64,000 bases of DNA. Source: Lichina pygmaea (taxonomy: Eukaryota > Ascomycota > Lichinomycetes > Lichinales > Lichinaceae). The DNA is taken from positions 2,170,001 through 2,234,000 of the forward strand of contig OY730172.1 in NCBI GenBank assembly GCA_963422465.1, written 5' to 3'. This document shows, piece by piece, positions 22,201 to 33,000 of the stretch. The notes beneath the pieces are model-generated. The model saw nothing but the letters and a program-made list of their open reading frames with translations. It had not been told where the DNA came from and ran no database searches. Both the position numbers and the translations under genes were made by a program. Numbering within the stretch: position 1 is the first letter of the stretch; every line of letters starts with the position of its first letter.

Positions 22201-24786
22201 AGTGGTCAGGCTGGCCGCCCTTCCCTGCCGGGACGAGTCGCTCCTCACGGGAGACTTGTCTCGAGGAGACATGCGATGCGCGGGCGATCGAGGCGTGCGA
22301 CAACCGTTCCCAACTCCTGGGCCGTGTGCGTCGGCGCCGTCCTTGTACTGCAGTGCACGCCTGACGCTCCCGAAGAGCTTCCGCATGCCGGGCGGGTAGG
22401 GGTTCGTTGACGCGGACGAGGTCGATGACGACGACTTCTCGTGGCCAAAGAGCCTCTCGGCCTCGGACCGCGAGGCCGAGGGGAAGAACTGGACTTCGAT
22501 GACGGGCGTGGTCGGGGCCAAGGCCCGGACGGCCGGTGGCGGCGGCGGGGTCATGCAGTGGCCGCGGATCAAGCTGGCCGAGAAGGGGATCGCCATGAGC
22601 AACGGCGGAGATTCGGCCTCGGTCTTCGGTTGAGGCAGAGGCGCTCGCCGGTCTCGCAGGGCATCCGAGAAGCTACCGCTTCGTTTGTGTGCCTCGTTCC
22701 GACCCCGTGGCGACGGCGGCGAGAACTTGGCAGCACCAGGTTTCGAGTGCGGACGAGTGACGGCGGCGGCGGCGGCGGCGGTGACGGCGGGCAGGTTGGG
22801 CGCGTTGTGGTTCCCGGCATGCGGATGGATCACGGCTTGAGCGGCCCGTTTGATCCCCGGGATCGAGCACGATACCACTGGCGCGCTCAAGTCCGTCGAC
22901 AACGACATTGTCCGATATCTGGGATCCAGTTTGGCACGGTCCACGGGGCGAGAGCCGTTGGTGGGCACCCGCACGCGGTCGCGGTCCGAGGTCGTCGCCG
23001 GGTCGGCGGGCGTGTCCGGGCCCGCTCCCCCGTCGTCCCGACCGAAGGCGGCATCGATGTTGGGACGTACGCTGTTGACGGGACCGCGGCCGGGAGAGCC
23101 CATCATCGTCCATCGGCCTCCGCGCACGCCGGCCTGACCGCCAGGCAGCAGGTCGACGTCGGCGAGCTCGGACGAGGTGGGGAACTGGTCCCAGTACAGC
23201 GCACAGGTGCGCCGCCAGCACTTCTTCAGCTCGCTCAGGATCTTCCACTCCTTGACGACCCCGTCCGGTTTCGCCTTCAGGGCGGCGCACAGCAGATTGA
23301 GCGTGTCGCAGAACGAGACGCGAAGCGAGTAGTCGGGGACGAAGTCGTCGACGAAGTAGTTCAGGATCCAATGGCGCAGCGCGACGAAGGTCCGCACCGT
23401 CACGATCTTGCCCACCTGATCGGAGCGGCCGACGGCCCACTCGAGACGCGCGAGCAGGTACGCGACGAGGTCGGCGGGCGTCATGAACGAACGGAAGGTG
23501 AGGAAGAAGTCGGAGAGCAGCTCGTAGTCCAGGAAGCTGGGCGAGGTGATCTGCGCGACCAGGCGAGGCACGGTGGCGGCCATGATGCCACCGGTCACGG
23601 GCGAGAACCGCACGATGGCCGGATCATCGGCCGTCTGCGGCGACGTAAGGTCGTCGTAGATGTTCGGCACGATGGAGGCCCGGGCCAGATGGGGCCTCCA
23701 CCACGGCCGAGAGTGGGGCTGAGGCCAGGTGCCGGACACGCGGTCCTGAGACATGCTCGACTGGCGCACCGTCGAGGGAGAAGGAGGCGACACGGCGGAC
23801 GACAGGGGGAAGAACCTCTCGAGATCGGCTTGCGAGAAGGTCGACGACCCCAGCTCATCGTTGGCGGAGCTGTGCGTGTATATCGAGCTGTGCAGAAAGG
23901 CGGTGCCCTGGGCGCTGAATCGAGGAGATCCAAGCCGGTGGTTGGGGATCTGGACCTTCAGGATGGGAAGCCTGGCCTGGTCGGCGGTCTTCGGTCTCTG
24001 TCGGCCGGCGCGATCGGTCGGGCCCGCGGTCGTGGTCGAGGTCAGGGCGAAAGCGGCCAGGTCAGCCGTCTTGGCCGGCTTCTCGTTCAGGGTCGAGAAC
24101 GACTGGGCACGTTGGTATCCTAGCCGCGGATGCGACGACGGGCCGATGGCGTCAGATGCCAGACGGTCGCCGTTGCGCCCCAGCTGCGACGCCTGCGCCG
24201 GCGCCGACAGTGGCGGCAGAAGCGGACGATGGTGCGTTCGAGGGGCGCGAACGTCGTTCCAAAGAGCATCCAGCGTCACGGCACTCGAATGTGTTCGGGA
24301 ATCGAAGTCGAAAGGCGCGGGTACCAGCGACGGTATGATGGGCAGGACGGCCTTGGGATGCCTCGGTTGCTGCGGCTGTCCCGGCGCTCGTGGAATCGGC
24401 CTGGAGACGAGACGGCGCAGAGCTGTCAGCAAGCATTCCTGCGGCAGAGTCGTGCGGTGCGAGTCCGTGTCCGACGCCGCACACGCCTCGACGGCCACGT
24501 TGTCGTACCGCAAGTAGATCTTGCCGTTGTTGCCCACGTTTCCCACTCGGAACTGCCTGCCCTCCCTGCCTTCCCTGCCGACGTCGACGACGGTGTGGGC
24601 GCCCGGGACCGAGGTCTTCCTCCGCTGGAGCAGCTCGATGCTGTTCGTGTGTCGCAAGGATCGCTGCAGCTCCTTCTTCTTCGACTTCGCCGGCGACTTG
24701 GTCCTCGGGCGAGAATTCCGCGCGGTCGGGCGGGCATCGACCACGGACGATGACGGAGCATGGCGATCGTCGAGGGGGCTCTTCAT
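19295..24786 (-). CDS. Lte1-like Ras-family guanine nucleotide exchange factor
   Basis: Two exons, 24786-19638 and 19560-19295 (intron 78 bp), encode 1804 residues. After a basic disordered N-terminus comes FRVGNVGNNGKIYLRYDNVA. A RasGEF N domain lies at about 390-540 (GGIMAATVPRLVAQITSPSFLDYELLSDFFLTFRSF, then TFVALRHWILNYFVDDFVPDY). About 1000 residues of low-complexity linker follow, and then the CDC25-type catalytic domain at about 1545-1790 (LAEQFTLLEKDALNGIDWKEL, NVMVKWALSEIILTEDMDERARIISKYIHIA, CIPFLGIYTHDLMF). The domain order and the GNVGNNGKIYLR block resemble fungal Lte1, a mitotic-exit and polarity regulator. Whether it has true exchange activity is not settled by sequence. The splice restores FLGIYTHDLMF, a family hallmark. 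Confidence 0.85.
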
Positions 24787-25294
24787 GGCGTCGTCTCGCC
24801 GTCTCGCCTTCGGCCGGTCCGCCAGAACTGGGCTGCGGCCTTGGCTTGGCCGGCTCAGGCTGCGGTTTCACCGGTCCTTCTCCTGCGAATCTCGGGACTC
24901 TTTGATCTGGCGTCGGCGTACTCCGTACTTCTAGCAGCCGATACAGCGTGAGCACTTCTGTGCGCTTTCTAGCTGCAGTGCCTGAACTGCAGCCATGCAA
25001 GACGATTTGGTCGATAACAGTCCCTCGGGCTTCGCTAATCTACGAATGTACGGGAGTACCCTCCGTACGGGAGTACGTATGTACGTACTGTACTCACGCT
25101 AGGGAACGAATTCCAGCGCCGGAAAGGGCGAAGCCACGTGACATTGCCTACATGTACTTACTTACGTAATCAAGTCGCGATGGCTTATCAACCGCTTCTG
25201 GATTGTTGCCCTATGTACACTTCGTCAGGGGCTTTCCTCCCGCAGTCACTTCTCCTTCTCCCACACACAAGTACTTCTTTCCCCTTCTCGTCAG
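24787..25294. other. intergenic, promoter side of the RasGEF gene
   Basis: It contains dense GTAC palindromes (25045-25100) and a short relic region leading into LINE sequence. No coding sequence is supported. Confidence 0.45.
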
Positions 25295-25396
25295 TTGACT
25301 GGCCCAGAGGTTTCCTTACCAGTTTTACAGCAGTCCCAGCATAATGTAGCCTAGCTACAGTAGGTTTAGAATGGAGTAGGAATTCAATGCAATACC
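25295..25396 (+). mobile_element. LINE 3' tail fragment
   Basis: About 100 bp resemble the 3' ends of the LINE copies ending at about 28641 and 43731 (motifs ggtttccttacca, cccagcataat, tagaatggagtaggaattca). No coding part remains. It lies only about 130 bp upstream of the proposed start of the protease-like gene. Confidence 0.65.
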
Positions 25397-25524
25397 CCTC
25401 GTCAGTTCCTCTCCGTCAGTTGTCTCCTTCAGTCGTCGCCACCAGTTCTCTCCATCAGTTTTTACCGTCGGTTGCTGCCGACAGTTCTCCTCCATCATAC
25501 CCGTCTAGCATTACCGGTACAGCC

Positions 25525-27564
25525 ATGTCATCACCGCCCCCTCACTCCGTCTTCGCACCGCCACGGGCGTCGTTGAAAGGATCGATCGTCAGAGGAAGAA
25601 GCATACGTTGGTCCAGCCGAGCCGGCAGAAGATCAGCTCTCTCTTCCTCCAATCTCGACGGGAGACCGAACTCCGCCAAAGCAGGTCAAGCGAGTGAAAC
25701 GAATCCGTGGCTCGCCGGATAGCCAGCTTCCACTTGTGGAAAGAGGAATCATCATCGAGCGGAACCGCGTTGGAACTGCACCACTATGTCGACTCCCAGC
25801 GGTCGGCAGTATCCCCCATCACACTGATCCTTTCGCGGCGACGGCAGAGCAAATTCGTCACGATGCGTTTACCATCCTCGATCGGCAAGGGGTCAGGTGG
25901 TTGACTTGCGATGTCGTGACTCGACGGTGGCGATTCGATACCAGTGACGATGTTGCAGACTGGCCGCTCACCCTTCTCGTTGTCACTTCGCCGGACAACA
26001 GTGGGGACAAGAAAGCCGCGTGCATGTCACTAAGGGAGTATATCCGGCGAGCGGAGACGGGAAGAGCCCTCGGCGTTGAGATCATCGATGTCCAGGCGAC
26101 GGAGGAGCCACGGTCGTTCCCCATTGAGCCCGAAGACCCCATCGTTTCTAGGTGGGCAGCGGTCGAACCCAGGATCATCGACGTGCTACTTCCCACAGAT
26201 GTCATCGCTTTCACGGTGATCCGACGAGGGAAGAAGGAGCGCCCGAAAGACAACCCAGTCACACTTTTCGTGTCTATACCGGAAGAGTCGGAGGACGATT
26301 GGTTGATCGTTCGCGAGCAAGTCACCGATGTCCTCGACGAGGCAGGACTTATTGATATGGCGCTGGAGTTAAGTCGAGGCACGTATTGGCCCCAAGCCGG
26401 GACGGATAGTATCGAACCGTTGCCATCAGACATCTGGGGAGCCGCTGCGATGGCAGGGCACAGCTTCAGCGTCTACGATTGCGAGCATTCGTCGACGCTT
26501 GGTAGCTTCGTCGATATCGAGCACACCACCGGCCAATGGAAAACCTACGCCGTGACGTGTCACCACTCCGTCTTCCCTACCTCGAAGCGCACAGAGTGGA
26601 TGCGGGCCATGGCGACAGGTATGTTTAAGGCATCACTCACCCCAGCACATGGTTTGCGCTTCGCTAAAAAAGACCGCAGACATCCAGCGATGGCATCAAG
26701 AGGGCTTCAAGCCCCAGGACTCGAAGCGGTTCTCAGTTCGCATGGTGCAACCAAGCCAGCGTGACGTGCAGAGGACTGTGCAGGAATGGAAGTCACGGCA
26801 GGAATCTCACCGTTCTAAATCGCATCAACTGAAGGATCAGCTGGCCCGTGACGAAATCCTCTCGGGCATCGATGCACGTCGTCTGAGAGAAGCAGAGAGA
26901 TTTATACAGTACTTTCAGTCACGTATTGATCGAGCTGAAGCTTTCGTGGCCGATGGTAAGAACTTCGTCGGCAAACTTTGGGCTTCTTCAGGCCTGCTTA
27001 CAGGTGGGACAACAGCCACTCCTCGCACAGTGGACTGGGCGCTTGTCGAGGTTATACCGAGCCGAGTTGGGAAGAACCAGGTAAGTTTTTTGAGAGTACG
27101 GATCAAACCGGAAGACTAAAAATGTTCAGCTTCCACCACGCTCGGACGTCCCACGCATTTTTCGGGACGACTACTGGGTTCCTGAAGATCGACTGGTGAT
27201 GCCGGGCATGGAAGTGTTGTTGGAGGAGCAGATGTTCTTCAAAGTTGGCCGGACGACTGGCCTGACCTGTGGCCTCTACAATGGCATCCGGGAAGTCAAG
27301 TTCACTGATCGTCTCCGGCTTGCTCAGGGCCAGGCAAGGGAGCCCGTGACTTGGGATCACTGCATCGTGGGTAGAGGTCATACGGGCTTCGCAGCTGGTG
27401 GGGATTCCGGCGCTTTTGTGTTCAATTGGAATGGAGAGGTCGTCGGCATGATGCTGGGAGCGGACGGCAGCTGTGATTTTTGCACTTTGATGTCAGCCGC
27501 AGCTCTGTGCAAGGACATTCTGCACATCACCGGCGCCCGGGCAGTGAAGCTCTCTGGAACCTGA
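25525..27564 (+). CDS. chymotrypsin-fold peptidase-like protein (GDSGA motif)
   Basis: Exons 25525-25684, 25800-26618, 26680-27080 and 27130-27564 join in phase to 604 residues. The N-terminal half is unrecognised (VTLFVSIPEESEDDWLIVREQVTDVLDEAGL). The C-terminal half resembles a trypsin-like fold: YAVTCHHSVFP around residue 308 could supply the histidine, FKVGRTTGLTCG precedes the core, and GDSGAFVF at about 551-558 gives the nucleophile serine with its oxyanion glycine. The Asp of the triad cannot be placed by eye. There is no signal peptide, so an intracellular location is likely. The first exon is the weakest part. It is needed because the second exon lacks an upstream ATG in frame, and the GCAG/GTCAAG donor plus CCCAG acceptor restore frame. 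Function is unknown. Similar proteins occur in accessory regions of fungal genomes, as far as I recall. Confidence 0.68.
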
Positions 27565-28069
27565 TCGTTGATCTTTGTCAACCGAAGACTTGGGCCTGCC
27601 AATTTTGTGGACTGGCGAGTTCGAAATGAGTATCTCGCCGAACAGGACACTCAAGCGATCTACCATACAGCGTCTCGTGTGACATGTCTCTCCGGGTCAA
27701 GGCCGGGCCTTGTACGAAGTCGAAGGCAAGGAAACCCACAGCTGGGAGGAATTCTGCAAGGCAGAAGTGGTGCTGAGCTGAAATTATCGTTGGCACGCAT
27801 CGGCTATAGACGGAAACAAACAACCACTTGCCGCCATACATCGCTATCTCAGATAGGAAGCGCCGGCAGGTAGTGTTGATACTTATTTCATCAACAAAAA
27901 GTCGCCTCTCTTTACTGTCGTTCTGTGATCCCCACCGAACTAGTGTAGTGGCTTCTTTCTTCCCTTTTCGGTCCTACATCGTCGTTAGGGGGGCGGGAGG
28001 GTTCAATAGATTACGTGTGCGGAATATGACCGCAAGACACGGGCTACGTCCTTTTGTCAAAAATTTTTC
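27565..28069. other. intergenic, 3' of the protease-like gene
   Basis: No gene or repeat is recognised before the LINE-derived block begins. Confidence 0.45.
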
Positions 28070-28641
28070 TACCATCGACGACTTACCGAAGTCGAAAAGC
28101 AGCCTTCTCACGCAAATCAGGACAGGCAAGATTGGCCTGGCAGCGTTCTTACACAAGCGTCGGGTCCCCGGCTTCGAGTTGCTGCTTCGAGTTGTCGGCC
28201 AGCAGTTACGGGTGGCAGTGGGAGACTGCAAAGTATGTGATCTTCGACTATCCCCGCTTCGCCAGGCAGCGACAAGTGCTACAGAGGACTCCGTACTGCT
28301 GCCACGAATGACTTCCAGGTGCCAAATAACTATTAGCCCCCAGGCAGCCACCGCCTTGACAGCATGGTTTCTTCACCTCAGCATCCTCCTCCATTTCTCC
28401 TGGGCTCTAGATCAGCTCTAGTCTGACTGCTCTCAGCTGTTTTCCTTGTTGTACAACACCTCAGCAGGAGGGTGCCTGCACAGGGACCACATGGGAGAGA
28501 GGGGGCGGGGAGGGGGGTCCGTAAGGGCAGGTGCTGGGCACCTGACCTGAAGGTTTCCCTAACAATTTTACAGATATCCCAGCATCATCTAGCCTAGCTA
28601 GTTTTAGAACAGAGTAGGAATTTAACACAATACAATACTAC
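28070..28641 (+). mobile_element. 5'-truncated LINE copy (Tad1/I-like), degraded
   Basis: Reads KSKSSLLTQIRTGKIGLAAFLHKRRVPGFE, the start of the zinc-knuckle tail that follows the reverse transcriptase/RNase H region in fungal LINEs. The frame is then lost compared with the better copy at 43248-43731. The 3' untranslated part and the acaata-type tail (28595-28641) match the other copies. No target duplication could be found, so the left limit is approximate. Confidence 0.68.
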
Positions 28642-28826
28642 ACAGTGAAAACCAGCCCTTGATAGACAGTTCCATGAGCAAACATCTGCTTTATTATTGG
28701 AGCAGTTGTGCGCTCGATAGCGAATATTGATGCGGACTGACGATAAGCCTGATGATGCTGTCATATTTTGGAATGCCGAGAGAGGTCTACAGTCGTAGTC
28801 CGCCGTAAGAGGATTATGAACCTTAG

Positions 28827-29339
28827 CTCCCAAGAATCTCCCTTAAGTCTCCAAGGGTGTCCGGTGAATAGATGAGAGGCCGGGTCTTCTCGGGCTTATA
28901 GAACATCATTCGGGTGAAGTCGTGACGCGGAGTCTTGACATCATGGTCGAGAACGGTACCTTTGAGACTGGTTGCATCGGTTTCAGAGTGGTCCGTCTTG
29001 GCGATGGCGAACACAATGCTTTGAAATCTGTAGTGACATCGACGGTCTCCTCGGCTTGGTCTGGACACGTGGTCCCTTGTGCCGGTACTGTAGAGGATAA
29101 GGCGCTTCCCGATGTCGAGTTCTCGATACTCTTTTGCTTTCCTTGCTGAACACAGCTCCAACGCCCAACCTGAATCCTGCAAGGTCAGCACCCAATCTTG
29201 ATGACATGGTCTTCCTTTCGAGTCGGGGCATGAACATCATGTTTTCAATCTCTAGAATCAGCCAGTCGAGGAAGTGCCGAGTTGGGCACCCTCCCCCGTC
29301 GTCTTGGATGACGAAGAGAGATACATCCACAGCGCACAC
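28827..29339 (-). pseudogene. unknown gene remnant split by a frameshift
   Basis: Two adjoining minus-strand frames look coding. The first reads MCAVDVSLFVIQDDGGGCPTRHFLDWLILEIENMMFMPRLERKTM, and the second continues as LQDSGWALELCSARKAKEYRELDIGKRLILYSTGTRDH to a stop at 28827. The change of frame lies near 29170 and leaves no room for an intron, since the only GT...AG there is about 15 nt. The first frame starts just after a possible acceptor (ctgacag), so earlier exons may be lost. I do not recognise the family. Confidence 0.4.
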
Positions 29340-30074
29340 CTGTCAGTCCATACGTACAGTACATATGTACATATGTATGTATGTCTAGTTTGCTCTTCGG
29401 CAAACTAGGTCAACCTTGCGTCGATGACTCCGAATCTCTAGGAAGCACTGCATAGGCTGGTAGCACATGCAAAGACCACCCATACCGTACATGGACAATT
29501 TCAATTGGCATTCAGACTTGCAGGAGACTATCATCGCACTTCAGATGAAGTGCGTTGGGAGTATGAAGCTCCACGATATATCGGAGGGGCACGGGTGGGA
29601 CGTGTCATGGTCGGGAAGGCGTTCACCGCCTCATCTGCGGCTGAGTCAATACTCGTACTGTGCAGACGCCACCTTGTTCAAAACTGCTGCAGAACAGCGC
29701 CACTACGTCATTCTACGGGAAAGCTTACGGCAGCTTTATGCAGTACGGTGTACGGAGGCGCACAAGCGCCGATGGAGACCCTGCGCCGCAACATCAATTC
29801 AACGCCTGAGCGTAGGCTGTTGTGCACGAGGAACAACGACCAATCGGGACGACTCCCTCTCATCTGACCGACCTCATCGTCCGTCGCCACGGTGCCGGGC
29901 TGCGTCTGCCGAGTGTGTGAATGAAGATCGAATGAGAGTTCGACCGCCAGCAGCAAAAAGGGCTGCTCATCCACGTCAGGGACTGGTATCACTCTGGAGA
30001 TGCGTTGCTGCTGGAGCCTGGCGGCTTCCGCGTAGAAGTCCGGCGTGGGCGAGGCAACCGTCAACGGGAGAGGC
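29340..30074. other. intergenic upstream of the hybrid histidine kinase
   Basis: It contains open but unrecognised plus-strand sequence (29467-30168) that overlaps the kinase start in another frame, and a GTAC/ATGTAC run at 29350-29385. I call no gene here. It probably includes the kinase promoter and leader. Confidence 0.4.
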
Positions 30075-33000
30075 ATGCGGCTATCCTCTCACTCGACAAG
30101 GCCGGTCTCACCGGATACGGAGCGTGGAAAAGATGCCCCACGACGACCGGCGCCGTCAGCGTCCCTGACGCTCACCAACACATCAGCCACGACATCGGCA
30201 CCGATGGCCGCGCAACCGTCCCTGATTGACTCGAATTTGGCAACGAAGCGGGGCGGCCGACGTCAGATGCCCGGGGAGACGCCAAAGACGCCCGCGTACC
30301 CTTTCCCTCAGATGACCGCGCTGCAGCGTCGTCGCGACGACGCCTGCGATCGCGCCGCTAGACCTCGACTGTCGAATCACCCGACGGTAGCAGCGGCAGA
30401 CTCGGCTGTGGCCGGGACCAGAGGCAGGCACCATGCAAACTCGTTTACTCCACCGGCAGCGAGTCTGGCGTTTACGGCGGACCCTCAATATCAGCAGCAG
30501 CAGCAGCCGCCACCACCGCCACCGCACTCCAAGAAGTCAGAGGCGACGTTGGAATACCCGGCGCCGTCACTCTACGACACGATCCTGATACTCAATTCGG
30601 AGCCGGGCCTCGAGCAATGGTGGGCGCGAGTGGTCCAACTCGGCCGGCAGTATTTCAACGCGAACCGGTTGAGCCTGGTGATCCCGGCAGATCGCACCGA
30701 TATACACAACGTGCCGTGGGGCCAGAAAGCCACCTTCGACCTCGCCGAGGATGCAGACCTGAAGAGCGTCACGTATCTACCTTGCGAGTCGCCTGGATGG
30801 ACCAGGGAAGCGTCGCAGCGCGGTCCGGCCGACCCCGCCTGGTCGGACGCCAGCGGCGACAACCCTCTTCGAGTCCGCGGCGGGAACGTTCGGCCCAAGC
30901 TAGAGAGCCGCCATTCGTTTGCTGGCTTCGAGGGACGCAGACAGCCCAGCGGAGGCTCGGCCATGCCCACGCGGAGTCGACCGCCTGGTCCAGCGCGAAT
31001 GAGGAGCTTTCTGTCCATGGACGCACCACCACCAACACCGCCATCGGCGTCATCAGATGAGCCGCATCCTCATCAGCAACGCTCTCACGAGAGGCCGACC
31101 CTCGATCGGGATATGTCAACCAGACGTGACCCTCACCCATCCATGCGGGACTTTCAATCATTGCCGGAGGGCATGACCCGGAAGCGCTCGAGGTCGGGTC
31201 GGATAGTGCCGGTGCTGCAGGCGCTCGACTACGAAGCCGAACCGCTGATCGACGCTGCTGGTGTCACAAGGGTGCTTGACCGGAGCGAGATCATCGTCCT
31301 CTCAAGGGAATTCAACGCTACGTCGGCAGAATGCGCTTCGCAGGGTCGAGCCGAGGAGAGCCCGCCGAAAACGTCGAAACGAGAGCAGCAGCGGCAGCAA
31401 CAGCAGCAGCAGCAACTGCCTTTGCCATCTAGGCCCGGCCGTTCACGGGAGCGCGAAGGTGTCACGCAAAATCGTCCGGAGTCGCCATCCTGCTCTCGAC
31501 CATGGCTGCCGTCGCTCAGCCGATGGCCGGTGCCTCCTACCCCGAACGAGCGAGGTCGTGCCGGTCTGCCCTCGACGATGCCTGCGACGGTACCTAACGG
31601 GCGACTTCTCGACATTCTCTCTGTGGGATACGAGGATTTCGAGCAGAACCCGGCCTCCCCATGGTCTCTATCGCCGGCAGCATCCCCAGCCATCCGCCCC
31701 GACCCTGCCGCCAACCCGTTTTTCGTCCAGGCCAACGTCGACGACGCCTTCGAACCTGCCTCGACCAACGCCGGGCACTATTCGAGCCGTCAGCTGATAG
31801 AGGCCATCGGCGTCGACAAGTCGTCCAGCATCATACACGTACCTCTCGTTCACCCTCTGCTCTCGCACCCGAACGCTGGCGCGAGCGTTAATTACCCCAC
31901 CACGTCCGATGACGTCGACTCCGGCATGCCCGATATCGCTGGGGTACTCGGCTCCCCGGACGTGCCCGACATGCTCGAATGCATCGCGGCGAGGACGAGG
32001 GAGGAGCGCAAGGCCGCAATCGCCATCCTCTCCATATCGTCGTCGTTGGTGCCCTTTCCGCGTCATCTTGTTCAGTCGCTGAGCGACCTGGCCCCCCACC
32101 TGGCGACGTCTTACTCGCTCGCGCAGCACTTCACCGACGTTCAGTCGCAGGCGACCAATCTCTTGAGCCGGTATTGGAGGGAGCCGACCAACCTCGACTC
32201 CGCCACCGCCGACGGAAGCGAAGGCGTGCCGCTGGACGAAGTGCTGCCGTACGGCGTCACCGAATCGACGAGCTCCACCCGAAGCGCGGCAGCGTCCACT
32301 AGTGGCAGCGTCGTCAGTCCCAGCGAACGATCGATCGGGAGCCCTGGGGGATCCTTGTTCGGCACGCCAGGCTGGGATCCGTCGAGCATCGGCAACTCCG
32401 GGCCCGCCTCCCACCCGAACGAGATTGTCGACAGCTACTTCCTCGCCCCTCAACGGCAGCCGTTTCTTCGAGCCGACAGGGGCGCGAACTTGAGCACGGG
32501 CGACGTCGCTCACGGCCAACAACGACAACCCTTGCAGTCATCATCATCGTCCTCCTCGTCGATCCAGGAGGGCCGGCGAGCGTTTGCCAACGGGAAAGTC
32601 TTCTCCCATCCACGAACGACCATGCAGGCCGGTGATGATCCCTCCTCTCGCACAATGGACCTTGCTTTAGAGGTTCCGGAACACTTCAGGTCAGGGTCAG
32701 CCGAGGACGTACCCCCTCCTAACCCGAGCGAGAGCAGTTCGACCATGAGCACGAGTACGGACACGCAAACGAGCATGAGCAAGAGCACCTCGCTCGAGCA
32801 ACTGGGTCCGAAGCCTCGCCACCCGGTACGTCTTGTCGCGTCTTCAGACGCCGTCGCCGCCGCTGCAGACCCAAGCATCTCCCAGACGAACAGGGCGACC
32901 ACGGGGGCAACGAGACCGAGACGCACCGGACACCGTACGGTGTTGCATTCGTACGGTGCCGATTTTGCCGCCACCTTCCAGTCCTTGCCTACCGCCACGT

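Noticed and set aside
22441-24123. 560-codon plus-strand frame antisense to the RasGEF gene
   Set aside because: A shadow frame created by high GC and codon bias of the minus-strand gene. No start context or domain.
29467-30168. 233-codon plus-strand frame overlapping the kinase start
   Set aside because: No recognisable domain, and its 3' end overlaps the kinase coding sequence in another phase.
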